From Macrococcus epidermidis (GTDB lineage: Bacteria > Bacillota > Bacilli > Staphylococcales > Staphylococcaceae), in the NCBI RefSeq assembly GCF_003259695.1, contig NZ_PZJH01000004.1, positions 1-64,000 of the forward strand: DNA of 64,000 nt. The letters run 5' to 3'. Shown piece by piece: positions 1-6,486 of the stretch (position 1 is the stretch's first letter; every line of letters starts with the position of its first letter). Below the pieces are notes generated by a model. The model was not told the origin of the DNA. It was given only the letters and a program-made list of their open reading frames with translations, and ran no database searches. Position numbers and translations under genes: made by a program.

Positions 1-96
1 AGGTCACACCTGTTCCCATACCGAACACAGAAGTTAAGCTCTCTAGCGCCGATGGTAGTTGGTCTTACGATCCGCGAGAGTAGGACGTTGCCGGGC
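1..96 (+). rRNA. rrf: 5S ribosomal RNA, 3' part
   Basis: The window opens inside a 5S rRNA gene. The segment has the conserved CCGAACACAGAAGTTAAG and GATGGTAGT blocks and ends near CGTTGCCGGGC. About 20 bases are missing at the 5' side compared with the usual length of about 116. It lies directly upstream of a long tRNA series, as in Bacillus-type rRNA operons; the 16S and 23S genes should lie to the left of the window. Confidence 0.95.
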
Positions 97-108
97 AATA
101 TATACCCA

Positions 109-184
109 GGAGGATTAGCTCAGCTGGGAGAGCATCTGCCTTACAAGCAGAGGGTCGGCGGTTCGAGCCCGTCATCCTCCACCA
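109..184 (+). tRNA. tRNA-Val (TAC)
   Basis: Complete cloverleaf with anticodon loop TTACAAG (anticodon TAC) and an encoded 3' CCA. It is the first tRNA after the 5S gene. Confidence 0.96.
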
Positions 185-199
185 TTTATTTATTATTAT

Positions 200-275
<76 letters not shown>

Positions 276-282
276 TTTCTTT

Positions 283-358
283 GAGCCATTAGCTCAGTTG
301 GTAGAGCATTTGACTTTTAATCAAAGGGTCAGAGGTTCGAATCCTCTATGGCTCACCA
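283..358 (+). tRNA. tRNA-Lys (TTT)
   Basis: Cloverleaf with anticodon loop CTTTTAA (TTT); CCA is encoded. Confidence 0.96.
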
Positions 359-383
359 TTATTTATATACTTAATACTTGCAT

Positions 384-467
384 GCGGGTGTGGCGGAACT
401 GGCAGACGCACTAGACTTAGGATCTAGCGCCTTTGGCGTGGGGGTTCGACTCCCTTCACCCGCACCA
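384..467 (+). tRNA. tRNA-Leu (TAG)
   Basis: Class II tRNA with a long variable arm (around GCGCCTTTGGCGT). The anticodon loop CTTAGGA gives TAG. CCA is encoded. Confidence 0.95.
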
Positions 468-472
468 TATTT

Positions 473-547
473 GCGAAAGTAGTTCAGTGGTAGAATACAA
501 CCTTGCCAAGGTTGGGGTCGCGGGTTCGAATCCCGTCTTTCGCTCCA
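473..547 (+). tRNA. tRNA-Gly (GCC)
   Basis: Anticodon loop TTGCCAA gives GCC. The T-loop (TTCGAAT) and D-loop are canonical and CCA is encoded, so this is an ordinary translational glycine tRNA, unlike the one at 2092-2166. Confidence 0.96.
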
Positions 548-587
548 TTAATTCTATCGTAATAATTATGGCTTTTATTACTTAAAA

Positions 588-676
588 GCCGGGGTGGCGG
601 AACTGGCAGACGCACAGGACTTAAAATCCTGCGGTAAGTGATTACCGTACCGGTTCGATTCCGGTCCTCGGCACCA
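588..676 (+). tRNA. tRNA-Leu (TAA)
   Basis: Class II tRNA with a long variable arm. The anticodon loop CTTAAAA gives TAA. CCA is encoded. Confidence 0.95.
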
Positions 677-679
677 TTA

Positions 680-756
680 GCGCCCGTAGCTCAATTGGAT
701 AGAGCGTTTGACTACGGATCAAAAGGTTAGGGGTTCGACTCCTCTCGGGCGCGCCA
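680..756 (+). tRNA. tRNA-Arg (ACG)
   Basis: Acceptor GCGCCCG, anticodon loop CTACGGA (ACG, normally deaminated to ICG), encoded CCA after a G discriminator. Confidence 0.95.
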
Positions 757-775
757 TTATTTTAATTACTAGCTA

Positions 776-849
776 CGGGAAGTAGCTCAGCTTGGTAGAG
801 CACTTGGTTTGGGACCAAGGGGTCGCAGGTTCGAATCCTGTCTTCCCGA
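776..849 (+). tRNA. tRNA-Pro (TGG)
   Basis: Acceptor CGGGAAG/CTTCCCG, anticodon loop TTTGGGA (TGG). No encoded CCA (the discriminator A is followed by TTT), so CCA must be added by the nucleotidyltransferase. Confidence 0.94.
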
Positions 850-871
850 TTTGCTTTAAAAGCTTTAATAT

Positions 872-947
872 GGGGGCTTAGCTCAGCTGGGAGAGCGCCT
901 GCTTTGCACGCAGGAGGTCAGCGGTTCGATCCCGCTAGTCTCCACCA
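872..947 (+). tRNA. tRNA-Ala (TGC)
   Basis: Acceptor GGGGGCT pairs with AGTCTCC through two G-U pairs. Anticodon TGC; CCA encoded. Confidence 0.95.
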
Positions 948-967
948 TATTAACTTAATATTATTTC

Positions 968-1041
968 GGCGGCGTAGCTCAGCTGGCTAGAGCGTACGGT
1001 TCATACCCGTGAGGTCGGGGGTTCGATCCCCTCTGCCGCCA
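968..1041 (+). tRNA. tRNA-Met (CAT), elongator
   Basis: Anticodon loop TTCATAC (CAT). The acceptor GGCGGCG and its place before the Ile2-like tRNA match the elongator Met of the Bacillus operon order. No encoded CCA (ACTA follows). Confidence 0.85.
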
Positions 1042-1080
1042 CTATCTTTTTTAAAACTTAATGTGTACTTTTAGGATTTA

Positions 1081-1154
1081 GGACCTTTAGCTCAGTTGGT
1101 TAGAGCAAACGGCTCATAACCGTTGGGTCGCAGGTTCGAGTCCTGCAAGGTCCA
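1081..1154 (+). tRNA. tRNA-Ile2 (CAT, lysidine type)
   Basis: The anticodon is CAT, but the acceptor GGACCTT and the CTCATAA loop match bacterial Ile2 tRNAs. In those, TilS converts C34 to lysidine so that AUA is read. The Met-Ile2-Ser-fMet-Asp-Phe order agrees with the Bacillus operon. No encoded CCA. The identity is inferred from similarity, since the anticodon alone reads Met. Confidence 0.75.
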
Positions 1155-1174
1155 CTTAATTATTTTTATATAAT

Positions 1175-1267
1175 GGAGGAATACCCAAGTCCGGCTGAAG
1201 GGATCGGTCTTGAAAACCGACAGGGGCTTAACGGCTCGCGGGGGTTCGAATCCCTCTTCCTCCGCCA
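1175..1267 (+). tRNA. tRNA-Ser (TGA)
   Basis: Class II tRNA with a long variable arm; the anticodon loop CTTGAAA gives TGA. CCA encoded. Confidence 0.95.
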
Positions 1268-1323
1268 TTATTTTTTACTTCAGCAAAATAAAATAAAAAA
1301 GATTTTCAATTATTTATTATTAT

Positions 1324-1397
<74 letters not shown>

Positions 1398-1405
1398 TTA
1401 TTAGT

Positions 1406-1481
1406 GGTCCCGTGGTGTAGCGGTTAACATGCCTGCCTGTCACGCAGGAGATCGCGGGTTCGATTCCCGTCGGGACCGCCA
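1406..1481 (+). tRNA. tRNA-Asp (GTC), copy 1
   Basis: Acceptor GGTCCCG/CGGGACC, anticodon GTC, CCA encoded. Identical copy at 60759-60834. Confidence 0.96.
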
Positions 1482-1488
1482 TTTGTAT

Positions 1489-1561
1489 GGCTCAGTAGCT
1501 CAGTCGGTAGAGCAATGGATTGAAAATCCATGTGTCGGCGGTTCGATTCCGTCCTGAGCCA
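1489..1561 (+). tRNA. tRNA-Phe (GAA), copy 1
   Basis: Acceptor GGCTCAG/CTGAGCC, anticodon loop TTGAAAA (GAA), no encoded CCA. Second copy at 60839-60911. Confidence 0.95.
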
Positions 1562-1577
1562 TCTTTTTTATTATTAT

Positions 1578-1653
<76 letters not shown>

Positions 1654-1657
1654 TCTT

Positions 1658-1741
1658 GGAGGGGTAGCGAAGTGGCTAAACGCGGCGGACTGTAAATCCG
1701 CTCCTTCGGGTTCGGCAGTTCGAATCTGCCCCCCTCCACCA
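1658..1741 (+). tRNA. tRNA-Tyr (GTA)
   Basis: Class II tRNA with a long variable arm (CTCCTTCGGGTTCGG); the loop CTGTAAA gives GTA. CCA encoded. Confidence 0.95.
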
Positions 1742-1761
1742 TTTTTTATTTGTTTATTTTT

Positions 1762-1835
1762 AGGGGCATAGTTTAACGGTAGAATAGAGGTCTCCAAAAC
1801 CTTTGATGTGGGTTCGATTCCTACTGCCCCTGCCA
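1762..1835 (+). tRNA. tRNA-Trp (CCA)
   Basis: Acceptor AGGGGCA/TGCCCCT, anticodon loop CTCCAAA (CCA), G discriminator, encoded 3' CCA. Confidence 0.95.
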
Positions 1836-1836
1836 T

Positions 1837-1910
1837 GGCGATTGTGGCGAAGTGGTTAACGCATCGGATTGTGGTTCCGACACTCGTGGGTTCGATTCCC
1901 ATCAGTCGCC
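1837..1910 (+). tRNA. tRNA-His (GTG), copy 1
   Basis: Carries the extra encoded G(-1) opposite C73 that is diagnostic of tRNA-His; anticodon GTG. No CCA is encoded here, whereas the copy at 60930-61006 does encode it. Confidence 0.94.
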
Positions 1911-1926
1911 CTTAATTTTTTAATAT

Positions 1927-1998
1927 TGGGCTATAGCCAAGCGGTAAGGCAACGGACTTTGACTCCGTCACTCGTTGGTTCGAATCCAGCTAGCCCAG
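1927..1998 (+). tRNA. tRNA-Gln (TTG)
   Basis: Acceptor TGGGCTA/TAGCCCA, anticodon loop CTTTGAC (TTG), G discriminator, no encoded CCA. Confidence 0.94.
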
Positions 1999-2003
1999 CT
2001 TTA

Positions 2004-2077
<74 letters not shown>

Positions 2078-2091
2078 TTAATTTTATATAT

Positions 2092-2166
2092 GCGGGAGTA
2101 TTTCAACTCTTAGAATACGGACCTTCCTGGTTCGAGATGTAGGTGTAAGTCCTACCTTCCGCTCCA
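2092..2166 (+). tRNA. tRNA-Gly (TCC), cell-wall (non-translational) type
   Basis: The acceptor GCGGGAG/CTTCCGC with T discriminator and encoded CCA, and the anticodon loop CTTCCTG (TCC), mark a glycine tRNA. The D-loop (AACTCTTA) lacks the G18G19 pair, the first D-stem pair is a T-T mismatch, and the T-loop reads TGTAAGT instead of TTCGAAT. These are the features known from staphylococcal tRNA-Gly species that bind EF-Tu poorly and give glycine to Fem enzymes for peptidoglycan cross-bridges. That role is inferred from family knowledge. A normal tRNA-Gly(TCC) exists at 61015-61088. It is the last gene of the cluster. Confidence 0.88.
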
Positions 2167-2238
2167 TTTTTGTTAAGCTGCATGATGCATGCTTATTTTT
2201 TTCGTAGAATTTATGTGAATACATAGAGATAAAAAAAG

Positions 2239-2261
2239 AACTACAGAAAGATTCTGTAGTT
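2239..2261 (-). terminator. hairpin with a T-run on the minus strand
   Basis: AACTACAGAA and TTCTGTAGTT form a perfect 10-bp stem with a 3-base loop. The T-run (seven T) follows on the minus strand, at 2232-2238 of the plus strand, so it reads as a minus-strand terminator. The nearest genes on both sides are on the plus strand. In 2167-2432 I see no ORF, only this hairpin, a second 8-bp hairpin at 2295-2317 and the Leu promoter. Confidence 0.5.
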
Positions 2262-2380
2262 AAAAGTAATTAAACGAAAATGAAATTTGGTGATAATAAA
2301 GTTGACGAGACTTTATTACACGTTCATTATAACAGGTCATTTGCTATTTGTGAACATAGATTGAAAATAGGATGAAATTC

Positions 2381-2409
2381 TTGACCATAACTTTTTTAAG
2401 TATTATACT
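2381..2409 (+). promoter_or_regulatory. promoter of tRNA-Leu(CAA)
   Basis: TTGACC, 17-base spacer, TATACT. It lies 23 bases before the tRNA-Leu gene, so that tRNA is transcribed separately from the rRNA-linked cluster. Confidence 0.8.
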
Positions 2410-2432
2410 TATTAAATAATAAATTTTACTAA

Positions 2433-2514
2433 GCCACCGTGGCGGAATTGGCAGACGCGCCGGACTCAAAATCCGGTTCCTCACGGAGTGTCGGTTCGAC
2501 CCCGACCGGTGGTA
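2433..2514 (+). tRNA. tRNA-Leu (CAA)
   Basis: Class II tRNA with a long variable arm; the loop CTCAAAA gives CAA. The acceptor begins with a G1-T72 wobble. No encoded CCA. It has its own promoter (2381-2409) and terminator (2520-2553), so it is a one-gene unit. Confidence 0.93.
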
Positions 2515-2519
2515 CTAAT

Positions 2520-2553
2520 GTCCCTTTAACTTTTAGTTAGAGGGACTTTTTTT
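2520..2553 (+). terminator. terminator of tRNA-Leu(CAA)
   Basis: 11-bp stem (GTCCCTTTAAC with GTTAGAGGGAC, one G-T), loop TTTTA, then seven T. Confidence 0.9.
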
Positions 2554-2567
2554 ATTTTAGATACCTG

Positions 2568-2602
2568 AACAATTCCGGATACTTGGTGTATCCGGAATTG
2601 TT
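2568..2602. repeat. 15-bp perfect inverted repeat at a promoter
   Basis: AACAATTCCGGATAC and its exact complement are separated by TTGGT. A possible promoter shares the site: TTGGTG (2583-2588), 17 bases, TATAAT (2606-2611). It could be an operator or a transcribed hairpin ahead of the acetyltransferase gene; there is no T-run, so a simple terminator is unlikely. Confidence 0.55.
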
Positions 2603-2644
2603 TAATATAATAGCAACAGACACACATAAGAAAGTAGGATAATT

Positions 2645-3337
2645 ATGAGATATAACGAATATAATCAGCCAGTAGGAGATTTGATTAAAGATTATTCACC
2701 TGGAATACTACCTAACATACAATCAATTACGGGAAAGACTGTTACTATAGAAAAAATTAATATTAAGCACTGTGATGATTTATATGAAATATATGGTGCA
2801 TCATCAGAACCAGAAAATCTTACATATATGCCGATTCAAAGATTTGAGAGTAAATTAGAATTTAAAGATTATTTAATACAGTTAATAGCTTCTGTTGATC
2901 CTTACTATTTAACGATTATCGACAATCATACACAAAAAGCAGTAGGAACATTCTCTCTCATGCGTATAGACAATCTGAATAGGGTCATTGAAATGGGATG
3001 GATTGTTTATTCTCCATTATTAAAACGCAGCAGACAGGCAACAGAAGCGCAGTATATAGTTATGAAGTATGTATTTGAAGAATTAAAGTATCGACGCTAC
3101 GAATGGAAATGTGATAGCTTAAATGAGACATCGAATAAATCAGCAACACGATTAGGCTTTACGTTTGAAGGTACATTTAGACAAGCAACTGTTTATAAAG
3201 GACGTAACCGTGATACAAATTGGTTTTCAATAATTGATAAAGAATGGCCAGCCAATAAATTGAGATTAGAGTCGTGGTTAGATGATAGTAACTTTGATAA
3301 AAATCAGAACCAATTGAGCGCATTAAGGGAAATGTAA
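2645..3337 (+). CDS. GNAT-family N-acetyltransferase (RimJ/RimL-like)
   Basis: A 230-residue protein of the RimL-like GNAT class, which moves acetyl from acetyl-CoA to an amine (protein N-terminus or small molecule). The first ~30 residues form the typical leader (NEYNQPVGD), and the GNAT fold spans about 33-195. It includes an acceptor strand around MGWIVYSP and the C-terminal ETSNKSATRLGFTFEGTFRQ region, which is strongly conserved in this subfamily. The ATG follows AAGTAGGATAATT. It stands alone, 40 bases behind the 2568-2602 inverted repeat that may control it. The substrate cannot be predicted. Confidence 0.85.
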   Translation: MRYNEYNQPVGDLIKDYSPGILPNIQSITGKTVTIEKINIKHCDDLYEIYGASSEPENLTYMPIQRFESKLEFKDYLIQLIASVDPYYLTIIDNHTQKAVGTFSLMRIDNLNRVIEMGWIVYSPLLKRSRQATEAQYIVMKYVFEELKYRRYEWKCDSLNETSNKSATRLGFTFEGTFRQATVYKGRNRDTNWFSIIDKEWPANKLRLESWLDDSNFDKNQNQLSALREM

Positions 3338-3420
3338 TATTTTAAATACATACTCTTATTCCTATTAATTCCAAATTTATTTTGTTATATTAATATTATA
3401 CAAAATAAGGAGGCATTAGA

Positions 3421-3798
3421 ATGGGATTATTTGATGAATTGATGGGCAACTCTAGTGAAAAAAATACAGAGGAAGTTCAAAATGAATTTCAGGATTATTT
3501 GCTTGAAGATGAAGTAGTTGAGGCGAGTTTTATTCTAATTCGTGATTTGTTTGTGTTCACGAATAAACGTATCTTAATCGTTGATAAACAAGGGTTCTCA
3601 GGTAAGAAGATTGAGTTTATTACAATACCTTATAAGAATATTAGAGCATTCAGTGTAGAAAATGCAGGTCGATTTGATATTGATGCAGAATTAAAACTTT
3701 TTGTGGCAGGTATTCAAATGCCAATCGTTAAATTATTTAATAAGGACACTGATATTGTGAAGTTGCAAAAATTAATAGCACAAAGATTACTTAATTAA
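3421..3798 (+). CDS. small bacterial PH-domain protein
   Basis: A 125-residue cytoplasmic protein. An N-terminal acidic helix (about 1-30) is followed by a single bacterial pleckstrin-homology-like fold (about 32-122) with FTNKRILIVD and ITIPYKNIRAFSVE strands, as in YvbH/DUF1696-type proteins. These are widespread in Firmicutes and their role is unclear. A good Shine-Dalgarno (AAGGAGG) precedes the ATG. It is monocistronic and ends at the strong hairpin 3802-3836. The fold call is from pattern recognition; no catalytic residues are expected. Confidence 0.7.
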   Translation: MGLFDELMGNSSEKNTEEVQNEFQDYLLEDEVVEASFILIRDLFVFTNKRILIVDKQGFSGKKIEFITIPYKNIRAFSVENAGRFDIDAELKLFVAGIQMPIVKLFNKDTDIVKLQKLIAQRLLN

Positions 3799-3801
3799 TG
3801 A

Positions 3802-3840
3802 AAGCCCACAGATTATGAAAGATAATCTGTGGGCTTGTTT
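3802..3840 (+). terminator. terminator between convergent PH-domain and regulator genes
   Basis: 15-bp perfect stem (AAGCCCACAGATTAT at 3802-3816 with 3822-3836) and a T-rich tail on the plus strand. The right arm contains the last codons of the convergent regulator gene. Confidence 0.85.
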
Positions 3841-5078
3841 TGGTTCATAATTCTTTTGTATGTGTCTTCTGTAATTTTTGTAAAATGGTTTGGAGGGATA
3901 TTTTTAATGATATCCATTGCTTTCATGATATATTCTTTTGCATTATCATTTTCATTTTTACGTTCAGCATTAATAGCGAGATAAGTATATTTTTGAGCGT
4001 GTATACTTATATCAGCTGGAGCTAAATATGGTATGTCATTTGGATAGTCATTTAATTTTTTAATAGCATTATCAAAATCACCTAAATTATATAATGCAAT
4101 TGCCTCATATAGTTGCCAGATATTATTAAAATTATCATCTACTTCAGTCTGATATTTATCATGTACTAATATTTGTTGCTGTACTTCTAATAGATTCTTT
4201 AATTCTTTATATTCTCTTCGATAGAAGTGATAGATTAAATCGGCTGTGTACATATCAAATTTTGTTTGGAAATCTTCAGGATTAAATTGTTTTAAGATAT
4301 CAAACTTTTTATATGTAGATTGATATTTATCCATATCTTCATCCAGTAAATACTTAAAGCATTGTGATTTGTAAATTGGTGAAAGAAGTTTAAATGTCTT
4401 ATTTTGTATAGATACTTCTTCAGCTAACTCTAAATATTTAATTAAATTACTCGTATCATATGAAGAATAGCCATAAGCTGCTATTGATAACAGTAATCTT
4501 GGAATTAAATTTGGATCAGTAATATCGTTATCTTCTTTATATTTTTCATATAATTCTACTCCTTTAGTAAAAGCACTATCGTATTTACCAAGTATAAAAT
4601 ATACAGAAATTAAATCATTTTCAACATCAAGGAGAGCATTTTTGTCATCATTTTTTATATATATTTCTTTAGCCATTGTTAGATAATGCATGGCTGTTTT
4701 ATCATCTTTTTCTATTCCTTTAGTAAATGCATACCACTGAAATATAAAAGCTCCTTTTCTGTTTTGCTTAATTTGATCTATATAAGGAGAAACCGTTTGT
4801 TTTATTACTTCATTATGAAAAAGACTTGGTACATTAATAATTTCTTTAACCTTATTATAAATTTGATTTGTAATTTCCTCATCCCCATCTTCCAACAGGA
4901 CACTTACTGTAGTGTCTAACTTTTTAGCGATGTATTCTAAACTTTCCATTGATGGATTGTTTTTATCATTTTCTATAAGACTGAGCATACCCTTTGTCAT
5001 ATAATCCCCAGCGAGATCTACGAGCGTCATTTTTTTACTTTTGCGAAGACTTCTAATTTTAGAACCTAATGTATTCAT
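3813..5078 (-). CDS. XRE-type HTH / TPR transcriptional regulator
   Basis: A 421-residue cytoplasmic regulator. Residues 5-60 form an XRE helix-turn-helix (KIRSLRKSKKMTLVDLAG ... IAKKL). The remaining ~350 residues are helical and repeat-like (for example ALYNLGDFDNAIKKL near 335), as in TPR-containing RRNPP-type or other HTH-TPR regulators. I start at the ATG at 5078, because GGAGG lies just upstream and an earlier in-frame ATG would sit on that Shine-Dalgarno. It is divergent from the MFS exporter gene, and its -10 sits inside operator 5096-5114. Autoregulation and control of the exporter are therefore likely. The inducer is unknown; no small peptide gene is seen next to it. Confidence 0.82.
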   Translation of the reverse strand: MNTLGSKIRSLRKSKKMTLVDLAGDYMTKGMLSLIENDKNNPSMESLEYIAKKLDTTVSVLLEDGDEEITNQIYNKVKEIINVPSLFHNEVIKQTVSPYIDQIKQNRKGAFIFQWYAFTKGIEKDDKTAMHYLTMAKEIYIKNDDKNALLDVENDLISVYFILGKYDSAFTKGVELYEKYKEDNDITDPNLIPRLLLSIAAYGYSSYDTSNLIKYLELAEEVSIQNKTFKLLSPIYKSQCFKYLLDEDMDKYQSTYKKFDILKQFNPEDFQTKFDMYTADLIYHFYRREYKELKNLLEVQQQILVHDKYQTEVDDNFNNIWQLYEAIALYNLGDFDNAIKKLNDYPNDIPYLAPADISIHAQKYTYLAINAERKNENDNAKEYIMKAMDIIKNIPPNHFTKITEDTYKRIMNQNKPTDYLS

Positions 5079-5095
5079 AATAACCTCCATTAACT

Positions 5096-5114
5096 AGTTT
5101 AATTATATTAAACT
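5096..5114. promoter_or_regulatory. operator 1 of the XRE-TPR/MFS pair
   Basis: AGTTTAATTATATTAAACT is a perfect palindrome with 8-base arms around a 3-base centre. It covers the minus-strand -10 (TATAAT, plus-strand 5102-5107) of the regulator gene. Its core is shared with operator 2. Confidence 0.75.
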
Positions 5115-5130
5115 TTCATTTGCTTTTCAA
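5102..5130 (-). promoter_or_regulatory. promoter of the XRE-TPR regulator
   Basis: On the minus strand, TTGAAA (5125-5130), 17 bases, TATAAT (5102-5107). Its -35 touches the -35 of the opposing MFS promoter. Confidence 0.75.
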
Positions 5131-5148
5131 ATTTTTATTTTATATAAT
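5120..5148 (+). promoter_or_regulatory. promoter of the MFS exporter
   Basis: TTGCTT (5120-5125), 17 bases, TATAAT (5143-5148). It is back-to-back with the regulator promoter, and operator 2 starts at the last base of the -10. Confidence 0.7.
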
Positions 5149-5170
5149 AAGTTTAATTAAATTAAACTTA
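5148..5170. promoter_or_regulatory. operator 2 of the XRE-TPR/MFS pair
   Basis: Perfect palindrome with 10-base arms (TAAGTTTAAT / ATTAAACTTA) around TAA. It shares the GTTTAAT-N3-ATTAAAC core with operator 1 and lies just before the exporter Shine-Dalgarno. Confidence 0.75.
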
Positions 5171-5184
5171 TGGAGGTAGATATT

Positions 5185-6462
5185 ATGGATTTAGAAATGA
5201 AACAATCAAAACGTCAAATGTATCTATTAATATTAAGTACGATGATTTCGATGTTAGGTGTATCCATCTATAGTTTCGGTATCAGTTTTTATATCCTTTC
5301 TGCTACAGGTTCTGCCAAACTGTTTTCAATTAATTTAGCGATGAGTGTTCTTGGTAGAATCGTGGTAACACCGTTATCTGGATACTTAGCAGATAACTTT
5401 GATCGTAAAAAGGTTATATTCTGGAGTATATTTATAGAAGCTATTTTAGTATTTCTTTTATTGCTCTATATTCATTTTCTAGGTTTTAATATCATTGCCC
5501 TATACATCGTAACTTTTTTTGCTGCATTTATTTCAAGTGCGAGCAATCCAAGTTTTATGGCAGCAATTCCGCATATTGTTCATGGTGAACATTTACAAAA
5601 GACAATGGGATATAATTCCACAGCAAGTAGTTTGTCGATGCTTTTAGGTCCAGTGTTAGGTGGATTATTATATGGATTTGTGTCTAAAGAATTATTTTTA
5701 TTCATTTTCGTTATTGCATATATTTGTGCAAGTTTGGTCATTCTTATGATTAATTTCAAATTATTTCAAAAGGATGATGCTGTTGATTCAAATGATGCAA
5801 TAATTGAAGAAGAAGGTGTCTTTAAAAGTTTTAAGTATGGGTTACAATATATCTGGCATCATGAAATTTTAAGAACACTCCTTATATTATTTATGTCCTT
5901 AAACTTCTTTGTATCAGGTATAAATATTGGAATGAGCAAAATTATCATCGGTCATTTTGAAGCAAGCTCAGAAATGATGGGGATATTAGAAGCATCTTTT
6001 AGTGTGGGTGTATTGATAGGTGGCATAATTATTGGTAATAAGAAAAAATTTGATAATCCGTTTCCTATGCTTAAAAAGGGATTATTATTAGAGGGTGTAT
6101 TTTTAATAGTGATAAGTTTGCCATTGCTGTTAATGAATAGCTTATGGCCGGTTTATATTACTTTCTTTATTTGTGGTCTACTATTAGGTGTTACAGCACA
6201 GTTTGTTAATACACCATTGTTTGTATTCTTTCAGGAGCATATCGAAGCACGTGTTCAGGGAAGGGTATTCTCTGTAATCAATTTAACAGCACAGTTACTG
6301 ATGCCAATTTCTTATATTATATTTGGAATCATCTTTGATCAAGGATACTATGGTATAACGTTTCTAGTTTGTGGCGTGAGTTGCATTGTACTTGTATTAA
6401 GTGTTATGAATCAGAAGTTTTCAATGCGATCTAACAAATTTTTAAACCAAACATCTCATTAA
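5185..6462 (+). CDS. MFS drug exporter-like transporter
   Basis: A 425-residue inner-membrane protein with 12 predicted membrane helices of the MFS_3 / macrolide-efflux type. The family signature GYLADNFDRKK lies in the loop after helix 2, and an acidic cytoplasmic loop follows helix 6. It probably exports a hydrophobic compound; the substrate is unknown. The ATG at 5185 is chosen because GGAGG at 5172-5176 fits it, while the in-frame ATG at 5170 overlaps that site. It is divergent from the XRE-TPR regulator with two operators between them, so regulated efflux is likely. Confidence 0.85.
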   Translation: MDLEMKQSKRQMYLLILSTMISMLGVSIYSFGISFYILSATGSAKLFSINLAMSVLGRIVVTPLSGYLADNFDRKKVIFWSIFIEAILVFLLLLYIHFLGFNIIALYIVTFFAAFISSASNPSFMAAIPHIVHGEHLQKTMGYNSTASSLSMLLGPVLGGLLYGFVSKELFLFIFVIAYICASLVILMINFKLFQKDDAVDSNDAIIEEEGVFKSFKYGLQYIWHHEILRTLLILFMSLNFFVSGINIGMSKIIIGHFEASSEMMGILEASFSVGVLIGGIIIGNKKKFDNPFPMLKKGLLLEGVFLIVISLPLLLMNSLWPVYITFFICGLLLGVTAQFVNTPLFVFFQEHIEARVQGRVFSVINLTAQLLMPISYIIFGIIFDQGYYGITFLVCGVSCIVLVLSVMNQKFSMRSNKFLNQTSH

Positions 6463-6486
6463 TGAGAAGCTTGGTTTTTTTCTTTT
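6445..6486 (+). terminator. terminator between the convergent MFS and EamA genes
   Basis: AACCAA ... TTGGTT outer stem with an inner CTCATTAATGAG palindrome and then a T-rich run. The stem overlaps both stop codons, as the genes overlap by 4 bases tail to tail. Confidence 0.75.

Noticed and set aside
3840-4919. Plus-strand open frames inside the XRE-TPR regulator gene
   Set aside because: They are antisense shadows of the 421-residue regulator, rich in Phe, Ile and Tyr, and lack ribosome sites.
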